IMG/VR virus record: IMGVR_UViG_3300017971_000861
Coordinates: 1-20,556 of that record
Source of the DNA: a virus
DNA length: 20,556 bases
Direction: 5' to 3' (one strand)
Shown piece after piece: positions 14,297-20,556 of this stretch. The notes beneath the pieces were generated by a model. The model searched no databases. It was given only the letters and a program-made list of their open reading frames with translations, and had not been told where the DNA came from. Every line of letters begins with the position of its first letter. Within the stretch, counting starts at the first letter, position 1. Both the position numbers and the translations under genes were made by a program.

Positions 14297-15083
14297 GTTT
14301 TCCCTCCCATGTCCGCTCATCATTTAGAAAACGGGCATACTTAGTATTTGAAATTACCTTACTAAATTCTTTGTAGTTAGACAACCACGCACTCAACGGG
14401 TGACTATGCACGCGCTTTAGGTCGCACTTGAGTACCAACCGGCGCACGCCCAAGAAGTCGCATGTCTTCTCGGATGCCGACCTCTTCATGCGCGCAACTG
14501 TAGGGCCTTCGCCGCCAACCATTTCGCCATAGGTCATGTGTAACACCTCAAGCCCGGATAATGCGAGGGCTTTGGCATAACGATCCTGGCGATTATCAAG
14601 CCACTGCATCATTTTGACAACGGCCTTCGGATTAACTTCTGTGGGCGTGATTGTGAGCTTGTGTTTAGTGGTATGCACCGGGTAGTAGGGGGCCTTGCCC
14701 TTGCGCACGATCTGATTGAAGACAATACTCGTGGCCTGGCGTAGTTTGTTGTCACGGGTAAGGTGGATGATGCGTGCCGGCGGCTGCATCTCCCTGATTC
14801 GCGCCCAAGCGTGTTGTTCAAAGAACTGGGTATACACGAGTTTGATCCCGCTGGCATGATAGCCCTCCTGGTGGCAAAGCATGTCGATAAGCTGTGGAAC
14901 AGGTAACTTGCGGGCATAGCGTCGCCACACGCTGGCATGGTGCACAGTCTCGGCGCGGTCACAATACACCTGCGGGTGATTGCTGAGACAGTGTGACAGG
15001 TAGGTTCCGCCGGCGCGCCGTTGCGCGCAAATCACGAATGGTTGTGCAAGGTACTTGGTATCGTCATTGTCAACTTTCGGCAT
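14283..15083 (-). CDS. sulfotransferase-fold protein
   Basis: A 266-aa protein; the ATG at 15083 has GGAGGAGG about 8 nt upstream. It overlaps the methyltransferase gene by 14 bp. The 5'-phosphosulfate loop is CAQRRAGGTYLSHCLSNHP (19-37), matching the R-x-G-[ST]-T-x-L pattern with Gly-Gly-Thr in place of Ser-Gly-Thr. The 3'-phosphate site is RIIHLTRDNKLRQATS (104-119), with the conserved Arg-Asp and Ser. These two motifs define PAPS-dependent sulfotransferases, probably Stf0-like. The likely reaction is transfer of sulfate from PAPS to a hydroxyl of a sugar or lipid in the cytosol; the acceptor is unknown. It sits beside glycosyltransferases and a methyltransferase, which suggests a glycan acceptor. 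Sulfotransferases in phage structural clusters are uncommon. Confidence 0.8.
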   Translation of the reverse strand: MPKVDNDDTKYLAQPFVICAQRRAGGTYLSHCLSNHPQVYCDRAETVHHASVWRRYARKLPVPQLIDMLCHQEGYHASGIKLVYTQFFEQHAWARIREMQPPARIIHLTRDNKLRQATSIVFNQIVRKGKAPYYPVHTTKHKLTITPTEVNPKAVVKMMQWLDNRQDRYAKALALSGLEVLHMTYGEMVGGEGPTVARMKRSASEKTCDFLGVRRLVLKCDLKRVHSHPLSAWLSNYKEFSKVISNTKYARFLNDERTWEGKHARH

Positions 15084-15558
15084 GGTCTTCCTCCTCCGGT
15101 GGGCGCTTGATGAGCTTGAAAATAATGCTGGTACGCGCCTCGCTTGAGTAGCGTTTTTCGATGATCTTCCATTTGAAGGGCGTATAGAAGTCGTACTGCT
15201 GTCCGCGCTTGGTATCCGGGTCAAGCTGATCCATTAGCTGCAAGGACGCAAACCAGCGATGTGTCATATCGGCATGTGATATTTCGGCGTTCCAGTAGGG
15301 CAGCTTGATCCACGCGAGGCCGCCCGGCTTGGTGATGCGCCACACCTCGGCCATAATTGCCAGTCGGTCAATGTGTAGGTGCTCAAGTACTGATGATGCG
15401 ATGACGGTATCAAACTCTTCGTCTTCCCAGGGCCACGGCAGTACATTTAGATCATGCGCCACATCCACATGCGGCGCGTGCTTGAATAGGTCATGATTCA
15501 CTGCGCCGTCACGCGGCTTCTTTCCACATCCTAAAACTAAAATTCTTGCATCATCCAT
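15070..15558 (-). CDS. class I SAM-dependent methyltransferase (Methyltransf_11-like)
   Basis: A 162-aa compact methyltransferase; the ATG at 15558 follows AAGGGG. Motif I is LVLGCGKKP (7-15), motif II is HDLNVLPWPW (35-44), motif III is FDTVIASSVLEHLH (49-62), and ITKPGGLAWIKLPYW (75-89) is the motif-V region. The family is typical of small-molecule and sugar O- or N-methyltransferases in glycan clusters. The C-terminal region (residues about 120-150) is a helical/beta addition rather than a complete extra domain. It starts 3 bp after the glycosyltransferase-fusion stop and overlaps the sulfotransferase, so all three should be co-translated. Most likely it methylates a sugar unit built by the neighbouring transferases; a protein or lipid target is also possible. 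Confidence 0.85.
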   Translation of the reverse strand: MDDARILVLGCGKKPRDGAVNHDLFKHAPHVDVAHDLNVLPWPWEDEEFDTVIASSVLEHLHIDRLAIMAEVWRITKPGGLAWIKLPYWNAEISHADMTHRWFASLQLMDQLDPDTKRGQQYDFYTPFKWKIIEKRYSSEARTSIIFKLIKRPPEEEDHAES

Positions 15559-15561
15559 AGC

Positions 15562-17244
15562 TTACCCCTTCAAATTGACGCGTCCATCTTCAAAATGCGT
15601 GCGTGACATCGGTATTACCTTATCCCATGCGCGTGGATCACATAGCCCGTCCGGTGCGCTTATCTGCCCACGCCAGCGCCGTCCACGCATCGGGAAGTGG
15701 AGTATACCGGCGGTGCCTTTGCGCCCCGGCGGGTACTCCTCACCCTTCGCCGTGATGAGCGTGTTCCATTCATTGCCAAGCCAAAAGATGCGCAATGGCT
15801 CCGTATACATGGCGCGCATCCATGCGCCCTGGTCGCGGCCCTTGTTAATGCTCCACTCGTCAAGCCAACGCTTGAAAAATGACTTTGTGCGCGCGCACCT
15901 ACGAAAGGCCCACACGCCGCCGTTGATCTGTAGGGCCTCAGTTGTACCGAGCATGTTTATGGTGCGGTGGTATTCGGGCTTGTTATTGCGCCGCTCAAAG
16001 CTCTTCATTGTGTCATGCAGATGTGGGTCTTTGCAGATCACGTACTCCCAACCATCACGGAGTAGCTTGAAGAAGAACTCCACATTTGCCACGACTTCCG
16101 TGTCAGCGTCCATGTATAGAATGTACTCCCAGGTCTTGGGAGCGAGATCATAGATACTGAGCTTGGCAATGCGCCCGCCAATGTCCTTGTCCGGAGCCTT
16201 GACGAAAATATGCTCAGGCCCTAGTCGTTTATCACTTACCAAAGCAACTGGAATATTCGGCATGTGCTGGCGGATCATCGGGATACAGATTTTGGCGCAA
16301 TATCGTGACTGTTCACCGAAGGCCACCATATAGATACCCTGTTTACCATCGCGGTCGGGTAGCGCAGTGATGGCCGGCTTATCATATATCCAGTGCTCGA
16401 AGGTGCGCGCAATGCCAGATGTCCATGCCTTGACGCCGTGCGGCTTGGTTGCAGCACGCAGGGCCTCGCGGTCGATGCTATCACGTTCCTGTATGGCCCG
16501 GTCAACGGCGCGTTTCATTGCCGCAACATTGCCGCGTGGATACTTGTAGATACCGGGCATGTCTGGCAGGTCGGGATGTATGCCGACTTCTGCCGGAATG
16601 ACTACCGGCACACCGCAGGCCATAGCCTCAAGCGTGGACATTGGGCCGCCCTCAACCAGGGATGTGTTGAGGAAAATATCAAGGCTCTGGAAGAAGCCCG
16701 GCATGTCTTTCCACTTATACATAGTGGTGGGGATGGGCCAGCCGCGCCCGGCGGCTTTCCATTCTACAGGTAGATTGTGCTTCAGCAACTGGTCGAGCAA
16801 CCCCTCTCCCTTGCGCCCGCTCTTGTAGCGGTATCCGGCCACGCCAATGACGGGACGCGAGCGGCGCGGATGTTCCTTGATTTTGAAAAAGTCCAGCTCT
16901 AAAGGCAACGGTAGCACAATGCCTTTCCCGAACTGCTTAAGGTGCGGAAGCTGGCGTGCGTTCATGGCAATACGCCAGGTTGAGGCTTTGGCGGCAGCAT
17001 CATAAAGGTTGCGCTTGGCGGATCCGTTATCGCCTTCCTCATAGTGCGTCAAGTAGGCCACGGTCGGCGTTTTGTCAAATCCGCGATGCTTGCCATACTC
17101 GAAATAGCCAAGCCAGAAATTGATGTCTGCACCGGGGTCAGGGTCGGCGCTCACTGTCCACTGATGCGCCTCTACCAGGTGGCGCGCAAAGCGCGGAATC
17201 ACCCGGTCATCTCGCCAGTTGCGGCATATTATATGTGTTCTCAT
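15562..17244 (-). CDS. glycosyltransferase fusion: GT-B (GT4-like) + GT-A (GT8-like)
   Basis: A 560-aa two-module protein. Residues 1-290 form a GT-B domain of GT4 style: RPVIGVAGYRYKSGRKGEG starts the second Rossmann half, and LVEGGPMSTLEAMACGVPVV (196-215) holds the E198 and E206 of the EX7E motif used to bind the nucleotide-sugar donor. Residues 300-560 form a GT-A domain with LYMDADTEV (DAD at 379-381, metal and donor binding) and ARTKSFFKRWLDEW then GRDQGAWMRAMY. Both domains keep their key residues, so it probably adds two sugars in turn. Its start forms a TAATG overlap with the preceding glycosyltransferase gene. The C-terminal module is clearly related to that neighbour, so the cassette grew by duplication and fusion. 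Acceptor and sugars cannot be read from sequence. Confidence 0.85.
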   Translation of the reverse strand: MRTHIICRNWRDDRVIPRFARHLVEAHQWTVSADPDPGADINFWLGYFEYGKHRGFDKTPTVAYLTHYEEGDNGSAKRNLYDAAAKASTWRIAMNARQLPHLKQFGKGIVLPLPLELDFFKIKEHPRRSRPVIGVAGYRYKSGRKGEGLLDQLLKHNLPVEWKAAGRGWPIPTTMYKWKDMPGFFQSLDIFLNTSLVEGGPMSTLEAMACGVPVVIPAEVGIHPDLPDMPGIYKYPRGNVAAMKRAVDRAIQERDSIDREALRAATKPHGVKAWTSGIARTFEHWIYDKPAITALPDRDGKQGIYMVAFGEQSRYCAKICIPMIRQHMPNIPVALVSDKRLGPEHIFVKAPDKDIGGRIAKLSIYDLAPKTWEYILYMDADTEVVANVEFFFKLLRDGWEYVICKDPHLHDTMKSFERRNNKPEYHRTINMLGTTEALQINGGVWAFRRCARTKSFFKRWLDEWSINKGRDQGAWMRAMYTEPLRIFWLGNEWNTLITAKGEEYPPGRKGTAGILHFPMRGRRWRGQISAPDGLCDPRAWDKVIPMSRTHFEDGRVNLKG

Positions 17245-17858
17245 TACCTCGCCTTCCCGAAGTCGTGCCTGATGACTTCGCCGTCCATATCATTGTACGG
17301 ATACCCTAGCAGCCACACATGCGGCTGTACAATCTCAATCGCCCTCACAAGCGCTGCCTGATCCTGCTTTCTCCACCGTGACCACTGCTTACGCCATTCT
17401 GAGAATAGTCGCTCCGTGGTCTCGTTGCGCTTCCAATACACCACGCCTGCCTGGAATTGCAAGGGTGGGAATAGCCCGACCTCTTCACAGGTCATGGCGC
17501 GCTCTTGGTTCTCGATGTGGGCAAAGGCTGCGTTGCTCTGATTGCGGCTATAGGTAAGGGCGATGTCAAAGCCATTACGCAGAGCATCAAATGGCCCGTC
17601 GATGTCTTTCCTTGCCACGGTGTCAGCGTCCATATATAATGTTTCGTCAAAGTCTGTGAGCAGGTCTTGGTTAAGTTTCGCATCCCTTACTCCAAATGAA
17701 TTATCTTTGTAAAATATTGAATGAGTGCCTTTTATGTTCAGTGATTCGGTTATGATCGTGATATGTAGGTCACAAACTGCGCGGATACTATCCACGCACG
17801 CTTTAGCTGCCTGGTGTGCCTTGACGCCATAGGCTACAATCACGATACCTCTGTTCAT
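17244..17858 (-). CDS. GT-A glycosyltransferase (GT8-like)
   Basis: A 204-aa single-domain enzyme. I start it at ATG 17858, an ATGA overlap with the preceding gene; a GTG at 17885 is in frame but less likely. The N-terminus is a Rossmann-like strand (GIVIVAYGVKAHQAAKACVD), then FDETLYMDADTVARKDIDG with DAD at 77-79, then QFQAGVVYWKRN and WRKQDQAALVRAIE. It aligns well with the C-terminal module of the fusion protein downstream, including the L-Y-M-D-A-D-T core and a DQxAxxRA element. It probably transfers a hexose or similar sugar with retention. No SD is obvious, so translation depends on coupling to the upstream gene. Confidence 0.85.
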   Translation of the reverse strand: MNRGIVIVAYGVKAHQAAKACVDSIRAVCDLHITIITESLNIKGTHSIFYKDNSFGVRDAKLNQDLLTDFDETLYMDADTVARKDIDGPFDALRNGFDIALTYSRNQSNAAFAHIENQERAMTCEEVGLFPPLQFQAGVVYWKRNETTERLFSEWRKQWSRWRKQDQAALVRAIEIVQPHVWLLGYPYNDMDGEVIRHDFGKAR

Positions 17859-18499
17859 TGCATCCACGTAATAGGCAAAGCGCACATGGTCGGCTTCGCC
17901 TTGTAGAGTGCGCGCATAAAGGCGTGTTGTGGATCACCTCCCTCCTGTTGCCAATGGCGTATGAGTTTTTGGGTATCATCACAGCGTCGAATGAACACGG
18001 CGCGCACATCATAGACAGGGAAGCGTAGGTCATGAATAAGCGCATCGGTCGTGGCCTTGTCCTTTGCGGAGCCAATATCACGCGCCAGGATACTATAGCG
18101 CCAGAGCGGAGCCGCCACTTGCCAGCCACGGTTGAGACGGTGGAAGCCCACGGAAACTAGCTGCGGCTTGATCGTAGAGTTTCCCGCCATGATCAAAGTG
18201 CGCGGCCAAGCAAGTTCTCGCTTGCCGACCTTTACCTCAAGGTCAGGATATTGGCTAGTTAGTTTGGCGCGCAATGTCTCACTATCGCTGGTCAAGATCA
18301 CACCACAGTGATCTAAGGCGAAGGCTTGACGGCGGTATTCAGGTGTTACGTAGGGTGAAAGCCTAGCGTCGCCGGAGGCGATTAACTGCTGCGCACGTTG
18401 GCGTCCTACTGAAAACCAATCGCCGGGGCGATTGATGACTATCTGCCCGTGTTTATCGGTCGTATGTACGATGTGCTTCGCTACAAGCTGTATGGGCAT
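17855..18499 (-). CDS. degenerate GT-A-like protein with Mu-type N-terminal domain
   Basis: A 214-aa protein; AGGAG lies about 7 nt before the ATG at 18499. Residues 1-50 resemble the small N-terminal domain of some Mu-like head proteins (KHGQIVINRPGDWFSVGRQR, then AQQLIASGDARL). Residues about 60-214 follow the GT-A neighbours downstream: LIMAGNSTIKP (103-112) sits where they have LYMDADTEV, then GFHRLNRGWQV, then FIRRCDDTQKLIRHW and PQHAFMRALY, and the end ALPITW. The DxD metal site is replaced by AGN (105-107), so it is probably not a working transferase. It may be a pseudo-enzyme partner or a decaying copy. Family assignment rests on this alignment and should be treated as inference. Confidence 0.6.
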   Translation of the reverse strand: MPIQLVAKHIVHTTDKHGQIVINRPGDWFSVGRQRAQQLIASGDARLSPYVTPEYRRQAFALDHCGVILTSDSETLRAKLTSQYPDLEVKVGKRELAWPRTLIMAGNSTIKPQLVSVGFHRLNRGWQVAAPLWRYSILARDIGSAKDKATTDALIHDLRFPVYDVRAVFIRRCDDTQKLIRHWQQEGGDPQHAFMRALYKAKPTMCALPITWMQ

Positions 18500-18514
18500 G
18501 TAAAGCTCCTGTGT

Positions 18515-18543
18515 GGGCGCGCCGTCATGACGACGGCGCGCCC
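18515..18543. terminator. 12-bp GC-rich hairpin after the capsid-associated gene
   Basis: GGGCGCGCCGTC (18515-18526) and GACGGCGCGCCC (18532-18543) form a perfect 12-bp stem with a 5-nt loop. It lies in the 54-bp gap between the capsid-associated protein gene and the glycan cassette. No T-run follows on the - strand, so it is not a classical terminator. It more likely reduces read-through or protects the 3' end of the capsid message. It is one of the strongest stems in the window. Confidence 0.65.
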
Positions 18544-18553
18544 AATATGTGAG

Positions 18554-18982
18554 TTAGTCCACAACGCTGTCAAGGTTTGTGGTATTGACCGCCATGTGGC
18601 GCGGAACAAGGCCCCAAATCTGCACAACGTAGGTCTCGCCCTGTCCTGCGGGGGTAGTTTCGATATTGATGGCATCGAAGCCGCCGTCAACGTCAAACTC
18701 CTCGCCGCGAATCTCGATAATCGTGGGGTTAGTGTCAGCGGCTTGGACGGTGGTGTCCTTGCCACCGGCATCAAAAGTCTTTGCCCCGGTTCCGGCGGCA
18801 TCCGTTGCCTGCTCCACGTCCACGTCAATGTCACCGGTAAGGGTGACGGGCGTGATAATGACGACAAGACGGTGGAAGCGAGTTGAAAGGACATAGCCGG
18901 TGTTGTTCTCAACGGCGCTGGCTACCACAACATCATTAGCCAGTAATTCTGCTTGTTCAGTAAAACGTGCGGTGTAATCCAT
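18554..18982 (-). CDS. capsid-associated or head-decoration protein
   Basis: A 142-aa beta-rich protein; AAGGAGGAGG lies about 7 nt before the ATG at 18982. It has a short helical start (ARFTEQAELLANDVVVASAV), then alternating strands (FHRLVVIITPVTLTGDIDVD, then TIIEIRGEEFDVDGGFDAIN, then TYVVQIWGLVPRH). This layout is common for head-decoration and head-completion proteins encoded directly after the major capsid gene, as here (14-bp gap). It is acidic and has no cysteines. I do not recognise a named family. A role on the capsid surface is inferred from position and shape, and a minor tail component is possible. Confidence 0.7.
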   Translation of the reverse strand: MDYTARFTEQAELLANDVVVASAVENNTGYVLSTRFHRLVVIITPVTLTGDIDVDVEQATDAAGTGAKTFDAGGKDTTVQAADTNPTIIEIRGEEFDVDGGFDAINIETTPAGQGETYVVQIWGLVPRHMAVNTTNLDSVVD

Positions 18983-18996
18983 GATTATCCTCCTCC

Positions 18997-20340
18997 TTAG
19001 CTGCCACTCACGGCACCCAAGATGACGAACGGGCTAACCTGAGTCGTCCCGTCCTGATACGTCAGCGGTGCGCTCATCCAGGGCTGACCATCTACGCGAT
19101 ACACCATGCGGAAGCTCGTTTGATCGTGGCGGAAAAGCTCAATATCGGTACTGCGGAAGGTGACTTCCTGGCGCTGTCCGATCACGTACTTGCTCCAATC
19201 TGCCAGCAAGATACTGCCTTGCGTTCCGGGTAGCGGTAGCTTTTCTTCCCAAATGATCGGATAGCCGAACAAGGTCGAAGGCACGCCCTCGCGGGCGTTC
19301 GGGATGAAGACGTAGGAGGGGTTGGCAGCCGGGCCATTGAGTTGGATCAGGTTCGCCATGTGCTGGCGGTTGATGTGCCATACGGGGCTACGGCCCTGGA
19401 AGGCCATGAGCATGTTGGCAAGGTCGCCAACGGAGAGGTTGGCGGCTGCCTGGGCCACAACGAGCGTGGGCTGGTTCACGGCAGTAATGACGCCGAGCGG
19501 TTGCCCGGTGCCGGTGCCTTGCAGGTAGGCGAGTTCAGAGTACCAGCGGATCGCCCCGGCGAAGCCCATCTCAGACTGTAGCCAAGTATCCAGGCTGATT
19601 ACGGCATCTTCCAAAAGTTCATCAGAACTAATCGAGTAGCACACGAGCTTGTGTGCCACGAGCTGCATCTGTTTGAACTGCGGCGTGCTTTCATTTTTAT
19701 TACTAGCTTCTTCCGTCCATGATGCAGTCATCCCGCCGAACCATGCCGGAGTCCCGGCGGTCGTGTTGGTCTGGTCAAGCACCGGAATGCGCAGAGCGCG
19801 CCGACGCATGGGAATGACCATTGCACGGGTGGCAATGGGCTGCGCGATAGGATCAAGGGCCAGCAGTTGATCGCGGTATTCGGTCGGGACAAGGAAACCA
19901 CCATCGGCCCCCACATTTTCCACGAGCGCCTTGTTCTCCCATTGGCCGTCAACGCCGCCAGACGGCGCGCTTTCACTGTACAGCTTTGAAGCGGGCTCAC
20001 TCCGATCTTGCCAATCGTGTAGGCGCGCATCAACATGAAAGCGGTGCTTTGAGCTTCCGGCGACATGCACGTGATAGGCGAAGTCGCCCAGGTTCCTGAA
20101 TCCACCAGGCGCGACGGGTGCAGGCTGCCGGTTAGTCTCGGCCTCGATGTTTTTGAGCTCCTTCTGTGCATCGGTCAGAAGCTCTAACTGTGCAGCCTGG
20201 TTGCCGTAGGTCTGCGCCTCGGCATACAACTCCTCAGAGCGCTTGATGTCTTCGGGCGTTGCCTGGTCGCTACTGACCAGGGCCAGGGCCTCGTTAACGC
20301 ACTGAGTACGCTTCTCTTGAAGTTCTCGAATTTTAGACAT
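18997..20340 (-). CDS. HK97-fold major capsid protein
   Basis: A 447-aa major capsid protein; GGAGG lies about 6 nt before the ATG at 20340. Residues 1-70 are a charged coiled coil (IRELQEKRTQCVNEALALVS) that acts as the scaffolding delta domain in HK97-type proteins. The HK97 fold then begins with VGADGGFLVPTEYRDQLLAL (143-162), the typical entry motif, followed by MRRRALRIPVLDQT, the A-domain and P-domain strands, and SILLADWSKYVIGQRQEVTF near the end. Length fits proteins processed by a prohead protease. Cleavage probably removes about the first 100 residues; the exact site is not visible. It forms the icosahedral head. The gene just upstream at the window edge is likely portal or protease. 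Confidence 0.95.
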   Translation of the reverse strand: MSKIRELQEKRTQCVNEALALVSSDQATPEDIKRSEELYAEAQTYGNQAAQLELLTDAQKELKNIEAETNRQPAPVAPGGFRNLGDFAYHVHVAGSSKHRFHVDARLHDWQDRSEPASKLYSESAPSGGVDGQWENKALVENVGADGGFLVPTEYRDQLLALDPIAQPIATRAMVIPMRRRALRIPVLDQTNTTAGTPAWFGGMTASWTEEASNKNESTPQFKQMQLVAHKLVCYSISSDELLEDAVISLDTWLQSEMGFAGAIRWYSELAYLQGTGTGQPLGVITAVNQPTLVVAQAAANLSVGDLANMLMAFQGRSPVWHINRQHMANLIQLNGPAANPSYVFIPNAREGVPSTLFGYPIIWEEKLPLPGTQGSILLADWSKYVIGQRQEVTFRSTDIELFRHDQTSFRMVYRVDGQPWMSAPLTYQDGTTQVSPFVILGAVSGS

Positions 20341-20352
20341 GATTGTCCTCCA

Positions 20353-20556
20353 TTAAGTTAGTTTGTTAAGTTTTTGATACATCTCAATCCGTTGTCGTAA
20401 CAGTTCCGCTTCGGTGGGTGCCTCATCAGGCGGCCCGGCCTCAGTGTCGCGGCCCTTATTTTCCTCATCTTCATTACCTGCCATGTCGTCTTCCGGTTCC
20501 ACGGGCTCTTCCTCAGAAGGCATGGCGGTATCCAGCATCTCCTCAAGCGCGGTGGC
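20353..20556 (-). CDS. C-terminus of a head morphogenesis gene (partial)
   Basis: The frame is open to the window edge and ends 12 bp before the capsid start. About 67 residues are visible: a strongly acidic linker (EEEPVEPEDDMAGNEDEENK) and a C-terminal helix (EAELLRQRIEMYQKLNKL). In HK97-like phages the gene in this place encodes the prohead protease, and acidic tails ending in a Leu/Arg helix are frequent there. A portal protein C-terminus is the main alternative. The internal ATG at 20538 is probably not the start. Confidence 0.65.
   Translation of the reverse strand, partial: ATALEEMLDTAMPSEEEPVEPEDDMAGNEDEENKGRDTEAGPPDEAPTEAELLRQRIEMYQKLNKLT

Overview
This window reads as part of a tailed double-stranded DNA phage (Caudoviricetes) or a prophage-like segment. 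The diagnostic gene is an HK97-fold major capsid protein at the right end. It is followed on the same strand by a probable capsid-associated protein, a tail fibre and several appendage or tail proteins. I see no rRNA, tRNA, integrase, transposase or CRISPR array. Genes are tightly packed, many overlap by 1-14 bp (ATGA, GTGA and TAATG junctions), and most have strong AAGGAG or GGAGG Shine-Dalgarno sites, so the host is a bacterium using SD-led initiation. The host phylum cannot be fixed from this window. The Ycf46/DUF1257/DUF2997 genes point weakly to a cyanobacterial, planctomycete-like or related gene pool.

Left arm, + strand, 1-6253. After a possible gene tail (1-60) come a 400-aa coiled-coil-rich protein (remotely DUF3150-like), a 78-aa orphan and a Ycf46-like AAA+ ATPase. 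A promoter with a flanking 11-bp inverted repeat follows, then a DUF1257 (Ycf35-like) protein and a DUF2997-like protein. Next are an 88-aa orphan, a small PD-(D/E)XK-type nuclease and a 130-aa orphan. A strong intrinsic terminator then precedes a PAPS-reductase-family (PP-loop ATP pyrophosphatase-like) protein. The AAA+/DUF1257/DUF2997 trio is the most unusual item here: a gene set known mainly from cyanobacteria and plastids, of unknown function, carried as a phage module.

Right arm, - strand, 20556-6310, transcribed towards the centre. The order is: the acidic C-terminus of a gene at the window edge (probably prohead protease or portal), major capsid protein, a 142-aa virion-type protein and a 12-bp GC-rich hairpin. 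A surface-chemistry cassette follows: a degenerate glycosyltransferase-like protein, a GT-A glycosyltransferase, a GT-B/GT-A fusion, a SAM methyltransferase and a sulfotransferase. After that come a small structural protein, a 776-aa tail fibre, two small proteins, two tail proteins, a beta-propeller-like protein and a two-domain baseplate-like protein. A bidirectional terminator at about 8263-8310 divides this arm. The two arms converge at about 6254-6309.

Taken together, the right arm builds virion parts and carries enzymes that could assemble a methylated, sulfated glycan, either on the virion or on the host surface. The left arm carries probable early or accessory functions. Head-tail connector, tail tube and tape-measure genes are not between the capsid gene and the fibre, so they lie outside the window or have diverged beyond recognition.
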